Positions 27,319 to 36,297 of a stretch of DNA of 64,000 nt are shown here, in pieces (position 1 is the first letter of the stretch; every line of letters begins with the position of its first letter). The stretch spans positions 62,001 to 126,000 of the forward strand of contig JAIXZW010000012.1 of NCBI GenBank assembly GCA_027489375.1. Reading direction: 5' to 3'. The notes under the pieces were generated by a model. That model did no database searches and was not told where the DNA came from. It saw only the letters and a program-made list of their open reading frames with translations. Made by a program: the position numbers and the translations under genes. The stretch comes from Paracoccaceae bacterium. GTDB lineage: Bacteria; Pseudomonadota; Alphaproteobacteria; Rhodobacterales; Rhodobacteraceae.

Positions 27319-28827
27319 TTAGCTGTTCCCGCGACGGGCGAACATGCCCGCATCCTCGGCAGCACGGCGCAGGGCGCGGGATTTGTTCACCGTTTCCTGA
27401 TATTCCGCCTCGGGGTCGCTGTCATAGACCACGCCGCCGCCTGCCTGAATGTAGAGCGTTTCATCCTTGAGCACGGCAGTGCGCAGCGCGATGCAAAAGT
27501 CCATCTCGCCATTGGCGGCGAAATAGCCCACGCCACCGCCATAGACGCCGCGCTTTTCCGGCTCCAGCTCGTCGATGATCTCCATCGCCCTGACCTTTGG
27601 CGCACCCGAAACCGTGCCAGCGGGCAGGCCCGCCAGCAGGGCCGACAGCGCATCCTCGCCCTCGGCAATCTCGCCCACCACGTTCGAGACGATGTGCATG
27701 ACGTGGCTGTAGCGTTCGATGATGAACTGCTCGGTCGGGCGCACCGTGCCAAGCTTGGCCACGCGCCCCACATCGTTGCGGCCAAGGTCGAGAAGCATCA
27801 GGTGCTCGGCCAGTTCCTTCTTGTCGGCCAACAGGTCCAGCTCCAGCGCCTTGTCCTCTTCCGGCGTGGCTCCACGCTTGCGGGTTCCGGCGATGGGACG
27901 CACCGTCACCTCGCCCTCGCGCAGGCGGACAAGGATCTCGGGGCTGGCCCCGATGACCTGAAACCCGCCGAAGTTGAAGAAGAACATGAAGGGCGACGGG
28001 TTCGTCCGGCGGAGCGAGCGGTAGAGCGCAAAGGGCGGCAGCTCGAACCGCTGCGCCCAACGCTGGCTGGGGACGACCTGAAAGATGTCGCCCGCGCGGA
28101 TGTAATCCTTGGCCTTCTCGACCGCGGCCTTGTAGCCCTCGTGCGTGAAGTTCGACTGCGCCTCGCCCACGGGCAGCACTTCGCCCAGATCGCGCTGTGC
28201 GGGCGGCGCGCGGTCCAGATCGCGCAGTGCGTCCATCACCCGCTCGGCCGCTTGGGCATAGGCGGCACGGGCCGTCAGGCCGGATGCCGCAAAGGCAGGG
28301 GCGACGATCGTCACCTCGCCCTTCACCCCGTCAAGCACCGCGACGACCGAAGGGCGCATCAGCACCGCATCGGGCAGGCCGAGCGGGTCGGGGTTCACAT
28401 CGGGCAGATGTTCCACCAAACGGATCATGTCATAGCCAAGGTATCCGAACAGCCCCGCCGCAATCGCGGGCAGGCCATCGGGCAGGTCGATCCTGCTTTC
28501 GGCGATCAGCGCCCGCAGGGTGGACAGCGGATCGCCCGACTGTTCGACAAAGGCGGCGGGGTCGAAACGCGCCTCGCGGTTGATGCGCGACGTGGTGCCG
28601 TGGCATTTCCAGATCAGGTCGGGCTTCATGCCGACGACCGAATACCGCCCGCGCACCTCGCCCCCGGTCACGCTTTCCAGCATGAAGGTATCGGTCCGCG
28701 CCTCGCCCAGTTTCAGCATCAGCGACACAGGCGTATCAAGGTCCGCGGCCAGCCGCGCATAGACCACCTGATTGCGCCCCGCGGTCCAGCCGCGCTCGAA
28801 TTCCTCGAAAGTCGGGCTGAGCGTCAT
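27319..28827 (-). CDS. trpE: Anthranilate synthase component I
   Basis: 502 aa chorismate-utilising enzyme that with TrpG makes anthranilate. Signature segments: SPEILVRLREGEVTVRPIAG, LGRNDVGRVAKLGTV, VMHIVSNVVGEI, and the C-terminal GGVGYFAANGEMDFCIALRT with AGGGVVYDSDPEAEY. The ATG at 28827 overlaps the stop of the upstream foldase gene (TGATG), so translation is coupled; a GTG one codon earlier is an alternative. The N-terminal Trp-feedback region contains the LLES-like FMLESV motif. No leader-peptide attenuator is seen because trpE has no leader here. Confidence 0.97.
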   Translation of the reverse strand: MTLSPTFEEFERGWTAGRNQVVYARLAADLDTPVSLMLKLGEARTDTFMLESVTGGEVRGRYSVVGMKPDLIWKCHGTTSRINREARFDPAAFVEQSGDPLSTLRALIAESRIDLPDGLPAIAAGLFGYLGYDMIRLVEHLPDVNPDPLGLPDAVLMRPSVVAVLDGVKGEVTIVAPAFAASGLTARAAYAQAAERVMDALRDLDRAPPAQRDLGEVLPVGEAQSNFTHEGYKAAVEKAKDYIRAGDIFQVVPSQRWAQRFELPPFALYRSLRRTNPSPFMFFFNFGGFQVIGASPEILVRLREGEVTVRPIAGTRKRGATPEEDKALELDLLADKKELAEHLMLLDLGRNDVGRVAKLGTVRPTEQFIIERYSHVMHIVSNVVGEIAEGEDALSALLAGLPAGTVSGAPKVRAMEIIDELEPEKRGVYGGGVGYFAANGEMDFCIALRTAVLKDETLYIQAGGGVVYDSDPEAEYQETVNKSRALRRAAEDAGMFARRGNS

Positions 28828-30695
28828 CACTGCATCCGTGCGTTGACCGCGTTGATCGCGGTCTGGTCGAGCACGATGCCCGCTTCCGCGCCAAGTCCGT
28901 CGGCGAAAAGCGAGAAGGCGTCTTGCGCGATGTCGCGCTTGGCGCGGATGGCGATGGACTCGCGCAGGCTCTCGGCATCCTCGCCCGTGGTCGCTGCGGG
29001 TGTCACCGCATCAAGCCGGATCAGTCCGGCAAAGGCCGGAACCGCAAGTGCCCGCACTTCGCCCTCTTTCATCTGGAAGGCGCTCTTGATCACATCCGGT
29101 GGCAAACCTTCGAGAGCGGCGTCCCGCGTCAGGTTCCGGCTGGCCGAGACGATGCCGAAGCCGCCAAGCGCCTTGCCGCCGTCCACTTCGGTCTTGATGG
29201 CTTCGGCGCGGGCGGCGAGTGCGGCTGCCAGCGCCTCCTTGCGCCACGCCTCCGTCACCTGCGCCTTCGCCTCGGCAAAGGGGATGGGGGTGGCGGGGAT
29301 CACCTCGTCAAGGCGCAGCGCGACGATGGTGCCATCGACAAGCTGGATCGCTTCGGGGAAGTCGCCTTCCTGCACGGCATCGGCGGCCTCGCGAAAGGCC
29401 GGATCGGCGGCGACGCCTTCGGTGGTGGCTGCGGAATAGTCGAGCGTGGCAAGCTCCATCCCCGCTTCCTTGGCCGCATCCTCAAGCTCGGCACCCGAGG
29501 CGAGAAGATCGCTGATCTGCTCCATCTTGCCGGAAATCTCGCCCTTGGCCTTTTCAAGCTGCAGGTCTTTCTTCAAGGCATCCTTGGCCTGATCGAAGGT
29601 TGTGTTCTGCGCCGCGATCACCGCATTCATGCGGAACAGCGCAGGGCCGAAATCTGTCACCACAGGACCGACCACACCGGGTTCGGCCAGAGCGAAGACC
29701 GCATCACCCGCAGCGCCAAGGTCTTCCTTGGACACATCGCCAAGGTCGATGTCGGTCAGGGCAAGCTTGCGCTCCTCGACCAGTTGTTCAAAGGTCGCCT
29801 CGCCCGCGTCCAGCTTGGCCTTGGCGGCCTTCGCCTCGTCCTCGGACGGATAGACCAGACGTTCCACGAGCCGCTTTTCCGGCACGACATAGTCCGACAC
29901 CTTGGCCTCATAGGCGGCCTTTACCGCCGCGTCGTCCACTGCCATGTCGGGGGCCAGCGCTTCGGGGCGCAGGGAGACATAGGTGATACGCTTGGCTTCC
30001 GGCTTGGTGAAGGCGTCGATCTGCGCGTCATAGACGGCTTTCAACTCTGCCTCGGTCGGGGCGGGCAACGGCGAGGCGAGATCGGCCTCGGACAGGGCAA
30101 GGACCGAGAAAGACCGCTTTTCGTCCTGCCAGGCGGCGATCGTGTCCACATAGGCTTTCGGTGCCGCGAAGCCGCCAACGATGGCGCCTTGCAGCACGGA
30201 ACGGGCGATGTCGGACCGCATGTCGGATTCGAACTTCGATTCCGACAGGTTGTTGCGGTCGAGTGCGAATTTATACGTCTCGCGGTCAAAGGTGCCGGCC
30301 GCGCCCTTGAAGGCGTCCATCTTCTGGATTTCCGCGGCCAGAGTGGCATCGCCCGCCGAAATCCCGATCCGGCGGGTTTCGTTGTCGAGCGCGGTCTTGG
30401 CGACAAGGCTGCGCAGAACCTGCTGGTCGATGCCGAAGGCGCGGGCCTGTTCGAGCGTCAACTGCATGCCGAACTGGCGCGACATCTGGTCGACCTGCTG
30501 GCGCAGGGCGCGGGCGTAGTCGTCCACCTCGATCTCGCTGTCGCCGACACGGCCGATGCTCTGCACGCCGCCGCCGAAATTCGTCACGCCAAACCCGCCA
30601 AGGCCAAGCATGATCAGCACCAGCAACCCCCAGACAAGGGTCGATCCGACCTTGCGCTTCTTCTTCGGGGTCTCGTCGTCTTCGTGCTTTGCCAT
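28827..30695 (-). CDS. PpiD-like peptidylprolyl isomerase/foldase (SurA N-terminal domain)
   Basis: 622 aa. A cytoplasmic tail with KKKRK is followed by a single membrane helix (TLVWGLLVLIMLGLGGFGV, about 18-36), then a long periplasmic part. The SurA_N-like region (QVDQMSRQFGMQLTLEQARAFGIDQQVLRSLV) and a degenerate parvulin-like domain in the middle (EATFEQLVEERKLALTDIDLGDVSKEDLG) identify PpiD, an envelope chaperone acting near the Sec translocon. It is the first gene of the pair with trpE (TGATG overlap), an arrangement often seen in Rhodobacteraceae and with no obvious functional link. Confidence 0.88.
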   Translation of the reverse strand: MAKHEDDETPKKKRKVGSTLVWGLLVLIMLGLGGFGVTNFGGGVQSIGRVGDSEIEVDDYARALRQQVDQMSRQFGMQLTLEQARAFGIDQQVLRSLVAKTALDNETRRIGISAGDATLAAEIQKMDAFKGAAGTFDRETYKFALDRNNLSESKFESDMRSDIARSVLQGAIVGGFAAPKAYVDTIAAWQDEKRSFSVLALSEADLASPLPAPTEAELKAVYDAQIDAFTKPEAKRITYVSLRPEALAPDMAVDDAAVKAAYEAKVSDYVVPEKRLVERLVYPSEDEAKAAKAKLDAGEATFEQLVEERKLALTDIDLGDVSKEDLGAAGDAVFALAEPGVVGPVVTDFGPALFRMNAVIAAQNTTFDQAKDALKKDLQLEKAKGEISGKMEQISDLLASGAELEDAAKEAGMELATLDYSAATTEGVAADPAFREAADAVQEGDFPEAIQLVDGTIVALRLDEVIPATPIPFAEAKAQVTEAWRKEALAAALAARAEAIKTEVDGGKALGGFGIVSASRNLTRDAALEGLPPDVIKSAFQMKEGEVRALAVPAFAGLIRLDAVTPAATTGEDAESLRESIAIRAKRDIAQDAFSLFADGLGAEAGIVLDQTAINAVNARMQ

Positions 30696-30764
30696 CGTCT
30701 CGCCTTACGGGCTGAAAAACCATCCGCGCCTGTCTATGCGGTCACGCCGCAGGGGGCAAGCGGG

Positions 30765-31943
30765 CTAGAGGCGCAGCGCGGCGAGACGGCGGAACATCTC
30801 GGCGATCCCGCCCGCATCGACATTGGCAAAGGCGATGCGAAGCTGCCGCTTGCCCGCCTCCGACCCCGCAGGCTGGAACATCGTGCCGGGCAGCATGAGG
30901 AGCGAGGCCTCCTGCACCAGCCGCTTGGCAAGCTCGTTCGAGGCAAGCGGGTAAGGGTGCTCGACATAGGCGAAATACGCCCCGCAGCCCAGCAGCTTCC
31001 ACTCGGGCAGGGCGGCAAAGCCCCCCACCATCGCCGCGCGGCGGGCAAGGATTTCGGCCCGCTCCCCCGCCACCCATTGCGACAGGTTCCGCATCCCCCA
31101 CAGCGCACCGATCTGTCCCAACTGGCCGGGGCAGATGGCCACGCAGTCGAGGAATTTCTCCACCTCCGCCAACCGCGCCACGCTGGCGACGATGGCCCCC
31201 ACGCGATGGCCGGTCAGGCGATAGGCCTTCGAGAAGGAATATAGGTGGATGAACGTCTCGTCCCAGTCGGGGTCGGTGAACAACGCGTGCGGTCGCCCCG
31301 TCCGGCTGTCGAAATCGCGGTAGGTCTCGTCCACGATCAGCGCGATGCCCCGCGCACGCGCAAGGTCGCGGAATGCGGCGAGGGTTTCGGCAGGATACTC
31401 GCTCCCCCCCGGATTGTTCGGCGAGACAAGGACGATGGCCTTCGTCCGCGGCGTGATCAGCTTCGCCGCATCCTCGGCCAGCGGGATCAGCCCTTCGCCG
31501 GTCGCCAGCGGCACGGTGCTGACGCCCGCCATATCAAGCCACATCTTGTGGTTGAAATACCAAGGCGTGGGCAGGATCACCTCGTCCCCATGCCCCGCAA
31601 GGGTGGACAGGATCGCGGTAAAGGCCTGATTGCAGCCTTGGGTGATCGCCACCTGTTCGGGCGCGATCCTGCCGCCATAGGCCGCCGACCATTGCGCGGC
31701 AATCTCGGCCCGCAACTCGGGCAGGCCAAGGACGGGGCCGTAAAGATGCGCCGCATCGTCATGCAGCGCCGCATCCGCCAAGGCCTGCCGCAGACCGAGC
31801 GGCGGCGGATCGACGGGGGCTGCTTGGCTGACGTTGATCAGCGGACGGTCGGCGGGAAAGACCACGCCATTCAGCCAGCGCCGCGCCTCCATCACCGGCG
31901 GCGGATCGGTTGCAGCCATCGCGGGGTTGAGCGGCAGGGTCAT
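30765..31943 (-). CDS. Class I/II aminotransferase (aspartate aminotransferase-like)
   Basis: 392 aa PLP-dependent fold type I enzyme. Marks include VSQAAPVDPPPLGLRQALAD, the cofactor-binding YGPVLGLPELRAEIA and ITQGCNQAF, the PNNPGG loop, VDETYRDF, and HLYSFSKAYRLTGHRVG with the PLP Lys. The C-terminal Arg region reads RQLRIAFANVD. The exact substrate is not determinable; families with this pattern include aspartate, alanine and aromatic transaminases. It stands alone: 69 bases separate it from the foldase gene, and no partner gene is visible. Confidence 0.88.
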   Translation of the reverse strand: MTLPLNPAMAATDPPPVMEARRWLNGVVFPADRPLINVSQAAPVDPPPLGLRQALADAALHDDAAHLYGPVLGLPELRAEIAAQWSAAYGGRIAPEQVAITQGCNQAFTAILSTLAGHGDEVILPTPWYFNHKMWLDMAGVSTVPLATGEGLIPLAEDAAKLITPRTKAIVLVSPNNPGGSEYPAETLAAFRDLARARGIALIVDETYRDFDSRTGRPHALFTDPDWDETFIHLYSFSKAYRLTGHRVGAIVASVARLAEVEKFLDCVAICPGQLGQIGALWGMRNLSQWVAGERAEILARRAAMVGGFAALPEWKLLGCGAYFAYVEHPYPLASNELAKRLVQEASLLMLPGTMFQPAGSEAGKRQLRIAFANVDAGGIAEMFRRLAALRL

Positions 31944-32085
31944 GGAAGCGGTCCTTCGGTCAAAGTGCTTGACCGATATGATCCGCTCGGAGCGCGGACT
32001 TCAAGCGGCGACGGCCACGATTTTTAAGCGAAAAAGCAGCCGCAGCCCGCTCTTGCCAGTCACCTCGCACCCGCCCGACCAGCGT

Positions 32086-32104
32086 GGTTTTTCGCAGAAA
32101 AACC
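32086..32104 (-). terminator. Probable terminator of gpt
   Basis: GGTTTTTC (32086-32093) pairs perfectly with GAAAAACC (32097-32104) around a 3-base loop, 22 bases past the gpt stop. The A/T-type palindrome resembles the first module of the composite element at 45903. Confidence 0.55.
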
Positions 32105-32126
32105 GCAGGCCCGGACGGACCGCGCC

Positions 32127-32633
32127 TCAATCCGTCCCGCGGAAGGGCTGCACATATTGCAGCGCCATGTCCCACGGAAAGAAGATCCATGTATCCTGGC
32201 TCACCTCGGTCACATAGGTGTCGACCTGCGGCTTGCCGTGGGGCTTGGCATAGACGGTGGCGAATTGCGCCTTGGGGTAAAGCTTGCGCACGAGTTCCAG
32301 CGTCTTGCCGGAATCGACCAGATCGTCGACGACCAGAATCCCCGTCCCGTCGCCCATCAGCTCTTCCTGCGGGGCCTTGGTCACGCGGGCTTCGGTCTGG
32401 TTCTGGTGATTATAGGATTTCACGCTGATCGTATCGACCACGCGGATGTCCAGCTCGCGGCTCACGATCATCGCAGGCACCAGCCCGCCACGGGTGATCC
32501 CCACCACAGCCTTCCACGCGCCATTCTCGCCCGGACCCCTGCCATCCAGCCGCCACGCCAGCGCCCGCGCATCGCGGTGGATCTGGTCCCAGCTTACATG
32601 GAAGCCCTTTTCATGCGGCAGACGGTCGTTCAT
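32127..32633 (-). CDS. gpt: Xanthine(-guanine) phosphoribosyltransferase
   Basis: 168 aa, the length of bacterial Gpt, which salvages xanthine and guanine with PRPP. Recognised by [24 protein letters not shown], with the family hydrophobic strand, and the PRPP-binding motif [19 protein letters not shown]. The C-terminal [17 protein letters not shown] fits Gpt rather than Hpt. It lies 9 bases downstream of the LysE-type gene on the same strand, so co-transcription is likely. Confidence 0.95.
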   Translation of the reverse strand: MNDRLPHEKGFHVSWDQIHRDARALAWRLDGRGPGENGAWKAVVGITRGGLVPAMIVSRELDIRVVDTISVKSYNHQNQTEARVTKAPQEELMGDGTGILVVDDLVDSGKTLELVRKLYPKAQFATVYAKPHGKPQVDTYVTEVSQDTWIFFPWDMALQYVQPFRGTD

Positions 32634-32642
32634 GGCATCCCC

Positions 32643-33257
32643 TCAGGTGGCAACGATCTTGAGGCCGAGCAGGCCGAGCATGGCCCCGAAGCTGCGGTCG
32701 ATCACGGTTTTCAGGCTGATATAACGCGCGCGCGTCCGGTCAAGCGAGAAGATGCGCGCAACAAGCGTATTCCACGTGGTTTCGGCGGCGAAGATAACGC
32801 AAAGCAGCAGGCCAAGCACCCAAAATGGCGTATGGCCATCCAGCGTGCCAAGGAAAATCGACGAAAACATCACCGCCGCCTTGGGGTTGGACAGATTGGT
32901 CCAAAGCCCCAGCCGATAGGCGGCAAAGGCCGAACGGGGCAGGGGGCGGGCATCGTCGGTCACGAAGGGCAACTTGGCATCGCGCCACAGGTTGAACGCC
33001 ATCCAGCCAAGGTAACAGGCCCCGCCGATCTTCAGCGCCCAGAGCAGTGCGGGGGCGGCGGCAAAGACGAAGCTCAACCCGAAGATCGCCGCCGTGGCCC
33101 AGATCACCGCGCCCGATGCGATGCCCAAGGCCAGCATCGCCCCCGTCCTGAATCCTTCGGTCAGACCCGTCCGCGCCGCCATCAGCACCGCCGGACCGGG
33201 GCTGATGGCCGCAAAGACCACAAGCCCCGCGAAAGTGGCGAAAGCGGCGGGGGTCAT
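32643..33257 (-). CDS. LysE/RhtB family amino-acid exporter
   Basis: 204 aa with about six membrane segments, the normal size of LysE-superfamily translocators. The N-terminal signature AGLVVFAAISPGPAVLMAART and the following GFRTGAMLALGIASGAVIW are diagnostic, as is FSNPKA-like LSNPKAAVMFSSIFLG in the middle. The start at 33257 is taken from the family; a longer frame would run into fabI. It begins 1 base after fabI ends and runs into gpt, suggesting a fabI-lysE-gpt unit. Exported substrate unknown. Confidence 0.9.
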   Translation of the reverse strand: MTPAAFATFAGLVVFAAISPGPAVLMAARTGLTEGFRTGAMLALGIASGAVIWATAAIFGLSFVFAAAPALLWALKIGGACYLGWMAFNLWRDAKLPFVTDDARPLPRSAFAAYRLGLWTNLSNPKAAVMFSSIFLGTLDGHTPFWVLGLLLCVIFAAETTWNTLVARIFSLDRTRARYISLKTVIDRSFGAMLGLLGLKIVAT

Positions 33258-33258
33258 T

Positions 33259-34086
33259 TCACTCCTTGGCCCCGCGGCCCGTGACCACGTCGATATCGGG
33301 CGCATCCACCGCCTTCATGCCGACGACATGATAGCCCGCATCCACATGCAGATTCTCGCCCGTGGTCCCCGAACCGAGGTCCGACAGCAGGTAAAGCGCG
33401 GCCTTGCCCACTTCTTCCTGCGTCACGTTGCGGCGCAGCGGCGAGTTCAGCTCGTTCCACTTCATGATGTAGCGGAAATCGCCGATGCCCGAAGCCGCCA
33501 GCGTCTTGATCGGACCGGCCGAGATCGCGTTGACGCGGATGCCGTCCTTGCCCAGATCCTCGGCAATGTACTTGACCGAAGCCTCCAGCGCCGCCTTGGC
33601 CAGCCCCATCACGTTGTAATGCGGCATGACCTTTTCCGCGCCGTAATAGGTCAGCGTCAGCAGGCTCCCCCCTTCGGGCATCATCGCTGCCGCACGCTGG
33701 CAGACGGCGGTGAAGGAATAGACCGAGATATCCATCGTCATCAGGAAATTGGCGCGCCCCGTGTCGACGTAACGCCCGCGCAGCTCGTTCTTGTCCGAGA
33801 AGCCGATGGCATGGACGACGAAGTCGATGCTGCCCCAAGCCTCTTTCAGACCGGCGAACAGCGCGTCCATCGACTCTTCGTTCGTCACGTCGCATTCGAA
33901 CAGCAGCGGCGTGCCGATGCTGGCGGCCAAAGGCTCCACCCGCTTTTTCAGCGCCTCGCCCTGATACGAAAAGGCCATTTCCGCGCCTTGGTCGGCCAAG
34001 GCCTTCGCAATCCCCCAGGCGATGGATTTGTCGTTGGCAAGCCCCATGATGAGCCCGCGTTTTCCTGCCATAAGTCCGGTTGACAT
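33259..34086 (-). CDS. fabI: Enoyl-[acyl-carrier-protein] reductase (NADH)
   Basis: 275 aa short-chain-dehydrogenase-type FabI, last step of each fatty-acid elongation cycle. The start region GKRGLIMGLANDKSIAWGIA is the FabI variant of the nucleotide fold, the catalytic Tyr-x6-Lys is YNVMGLAK preceded by YYGAEKVMPH, and the substrate loop reads ISAGPIKTLAASGIGDF. The ATG at 34086 (MSTGLMAGKRG) was preferred; MAGKRG five codons on is also possible. Divergent from pdxH. Confidence 0.96.
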   Translation of the reverse strand: MSTGLMAGKRGLIMGLANDKSIAWGIAKALADQGAEMAFSYQGEALKKRVEPLAASIGTPLLFECDVTNEESMDALFAGLKEAWGSIDFVVHAIGFSDKNELRGRYVDTGRANFLMTMDISVYSFTAVCQRAAAMMPEGGSLLTLTYYGAEKVMPHYNVMGLAKAALEASVKYIAEDLGKDGIRVNAISAGPIKTLAASGIGDFRYIMKWNELNSPLRRNVTQEEVGKAALYLLSDLGSGTTGENLHVDAGYHVVGMKAVDAPDIDVVTGRGAKE

Positions 34087-34201
34087 TACCTGTCCCTCGC
34101 CCACCCTTTGTGTTGTCGCACGGGTTTAGGCGATCCCTTCGCTTGCATCAAGGGCAGGGCAGGGCAGACGGATGGCCATCTGTGGCCATCGACACGAGGG
34201 A

Positions 34202-34807
34202 ATGATGGACAGAAACGGAATTTTCGAGGGCGACGACCCCTTTGCCATCGCACGGCGCTGGCTGGCCGAGGCGGAACCACAGGAACTGAACGATCCCAAC
34301 GCCATCGCTTTGGCCACGGTGGACGAAAGCGGCATGCCCAACGCCCGCATGGTTCTTCTGAAAGAAATCGAGACGGATGCCTTCGTCTTCTATACCAATT
34401 ACACCAGCAAGAAGGCGCAGGAGATCGAAGCCACCGGCAAGGCGGCCTTCGTCATGCATTGGAAATCGCTCCGCCGCCAGGTTCGCGTCCGCGGTCTCAC
34501 CGAACGCGAAGAGGGACCGCAAGCCGACGCCTATTACGCAAGCCGCAGCCTGAAAAGCCGACTCGGGGCTTGGGCATCGGCACAATCGCAGCCCCTCTCC
34601 TCGCGCACGGCACTCATGGCCGAGGTTGCGAAAATTACCGCGATCAAGGGAACCAATCCCGACCGGCCGCCGTTCTGGGGCGGGATACGCATCCGTCCGG
34701 TGGAAATAGAGTTCTGGGCCGATGGCGCATTCCGCCTGCACGACCGTTTCCGATGGACACGAAAGGTTAACGATGAACCTTGGGAAATTCAGAGACTTAA
34801 CCCCTGA
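34202..34807 (+). CDS. pdxH: Pyridoxamine 5'-phosphate oxidase
   Basis: 201 aa FMN enzyme that oxidises PNP/PMP to PLP. Family motifs: [50 protein letters not shown] (FMN contacts), and the C-terminal dimer/active-site block [17 protein letters not shown] ending in RLNP. A double ATG gives starts at 34202 and 34205. It is divergent from fabI, 115 bases away. Many PLP enzymes occur in the window, but nothing links its regulation to them. Confidence 0.96.
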   Translation: MMDRNGIFEGDDPFAIARRWLAEAEPQELNDPNAIALATVDESGMPNARMVLLKEIETDAFVFYTNYTSKKAQEIEATGKAAFVMHWKSLRRQVRVRGLTEREEGPQADAYYASRSLKSRLGAWASAQSQPLSSRTALMAEVAKITAIKGTNPDRPPFWGGIRIRPVEIEFWADGAFRLHDRFRWTRKVNDEPWEIQRLNP

Positions 34808-34912
34808 TCTCCTTGTTTTGGCAGGATTTGTCTTAGGAGGTATTAACGATTTGCCCTTGATATCCGGCCGGAATTCGCGTCATGCTTTTCTCGATGGGGC
34901 TGGCTCTGGGGA

Positions 34913-35458
34913 ATGGCTCTCGACATGACAGATGAAGAAAAGACCATGCATGTTGTGCATGGTCGGGTGAAATGGTTTGATCCGGGCAAGGGTTTCGGGT
35001 TCATAGTGGCCGACGAGGGCGGTGCGGATATTCTTCTGCATGCCAACGTGCTTCGGAACTATGGCCAGAATTCGGTGGCCGATGGTGCTGGTATTTCGGT
35101 GAATGTGCAAATGACGCAACGTGGCGTTCAAGCGGTGGAAGTTCTTTCGATCGAGCCTCCCCAAGGTGCGGCCTTTCCTCTCGGGGATGAAGCGGCGCCT
35201 GCATCACTCGAAGAAATCGCCGCCCTGCCGATGGAACCCGCACGGGTGAAATGGTTCGACAAGGCCAAAGGCTTCGGCTTTGCCAACGTGTTCGGCCGCC
35301 CCGAGGATGTGTTCATCCACATCGAGGTGCTGCGCATTTCCGGCTTTGCCGACCTGCAGGCGGGCGAGGCGATCTGCCTCCGCATCGTCGAGGGCAAGCG
35401 TGGCCGCATGGCGATGCAGGTCCTTTCGTGGGAAGCCGCAACCCGTCATACCGGATGA
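34913..35458 (+). CDS. Cold-shock protein with two CSD domains
   Basis: 181 aa. Two cold-shock OB folds in tandem: the first (about 15-80) has VKWFDPGKGFGFIV (RNP1) and DILLHANVL in place of RNP2; the second (about 108-175) has VKWFDKAKGFGFANV and DVFIHIEVLR. An acidic/Ala-rich linker joins them. Such two-domain proteins bind single-stranded nucleic acid and are common in Rhodobacterales. The ATG at 34913 follows CTGGGGA; ATG at 34925 is in frame and coincides with the stop of a short upstream frame that has a strong TAGGAGGT site. The stop overlaps the next gene (ATGA). Confidence 0.92.
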   Translation: MALDMTDEEKTMHVVHGRVKWFDPGKGFGFIVADEGGADILLHANVLRNYGQNSVADGAGISVNVQMTQRGVQAVEVLSIEPPQGAAFPLGDEAAPASLEEIAALPMEPARVKWFDKAKGFGFANVFGRPEDVFIHIEVLRISGFADLQAGEAICLRIVEGKRGRMAMQVLSWEAATRHTG

Positions 35459-35943
35459 TGCCGCCCGTGCTGCGTCGGCTGTCGCTCGGCCTGATCACCG
35501 CATTGGCGCTGGGTCAGGCCGGCGCTGCATTTGCGCACTGCACGCCCAACGCGCTTGACCTGCGGACGGCGGGCGGTGTCGTGCGTTTCAGCGTCGAGGT
35601 CGCCGACACCGGCGCGGAGCGGTCCAAGGGGCTGATGTTCCGCAAGTCGATGGCCACCAGCGCCGGAATGCTCTTCGTCTACGAGACGCCGCGCGCGGTG
35701 TCCTTCTGGATGAAGAACACGCTCATCCCGCTCGACATGATTTTTGCCGATGCGACGGGCACCGTCACCCGCGTGCACGAGAACGCGGTTCCGGGCAATC
35801 TGAAACCCGTCGATGGCGGGGCAGGGGTGAAATATGTGCTCGAGATCAATGGCGGTGTCGCACGGCGGCTCGGCATAGGCGAAGGCACCGTCCTGCGCCA
35901 CGGCACCATAGATCCGTCCCGCGCCGCATGGCCCTGCGATTGA
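35455..35943 (+). CDS. Secreted DUF192 family protein
   Basis: 162 aa. A classic signal peptide (RRLSLGLITALALGQAGAAFA) predicts export to the periplasm. The DUF192 domain follows: FSVEVADTGAERSKGLMFRK, MLFVYETPRAVSFWMKNTLIPLDMIF and VLEINGGVARRLGIGEG, the characteristic FWMKNT motif being intact. Function of the family is unknown. The start ATG overlaps the cold-shock stop, so the two are probably co-translated. Confidence 0.9.
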   Translation: MMPPVLRRLSLGLITALALGQAGAAFAHCTPNALDLRTAGGVVRFSVEVADTGAERSKGLMFRKSMATSAGMLFVYETPRAVSFWMKNTLIPLDMIFADATGTVTRVHENAVPGNLKPVDGGAGVKYVLEINGGVARRLGIGEGTVLRHGTIDPSRAAWPCD

Positions 35944-36009
35944 CCGCTTGCCCCGCAACTTGGCGCTTGTGGAAAGCCGGCGTGGCGATTATGTCCAACC
36001 CATCCCGGT

Positions 36010-36086
36010 CGGGGTGTAGCGCAGTCTGGTAGCGCATCTGCTTTGGGTGCAGAGGGTCGTGAGTTCGAATCCCACCGCCCCGACCA
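36010..36086 (+). tRNA. tRNA-Pro (anticodon TGG)
   Basis: 77 bases including an encoded CCA. Acceptor CGGGGTG pairs with CGCCCCG (one G-T), the anticodon loop is TTTGGGT with TGG in the middle, and the T loop is GTTCGAAT. A composite 3' element follows at 36107. Confidence 0.95.
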
Positions 36087-36106
36087 ATTTTCCCGTTTGA
36101 ACCGCC

Positions 36107-36185
36107 GAAAGCGGGGGGCTTTCCGCCCCCCACAGGCCGCGTGCCGCGACCCTCCCCCCGAGGATATTTGTCCGAGTATGAAAGG
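36107..36185 (+). repeat. Composite intergenic element, copy 3 (downstream of tRNA-Pro)
   Basis: Hairpin GGGGGGC/GCCCCCC (36113-36119/36125-36131), a GC-rich spacer, then CCCCCCGAGGATATTTG (ends 36170) and TATGAAAGG. It points away from the tRNA gene and faces copy 4. Confidence 0.7.
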
Positions 36186-36194
36186 CACGTTTGT

Positions 36195-36292
36195 CCCTTT
36201 CACGCTCGCTCAAATATCCTCGGGGGGATGAATGCCGAAAGGCAGAAGGGGGGCTGACAGCCCCCCTTTGCAGAATCTTCGCAGAAAATTCG
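36195..36292 (-). repeat. Composite intergenic element, copy 4 (downstream of gmaS)
   Basis: On the minus strand, leaving gmaS: A/T palindrome GAATTTTC/GAAGATTC, hairpin GGGGGGC/GCCCCCC (36248-36254/36260-36266), small hairpin TGCC/GGCA (36233-36244), then CCCCCCGAGGATATTTG. All four modules occur in the same order as in copy 5. Confidence 0.75.
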
Positions 36293-36297
36293 CCCGC

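Noticed and set aside
27259-28900. Tryptophan attenuator before trpE
   Set aside because: trpE starts inside the stop of the upstream foldase gene, so there is no leader region.
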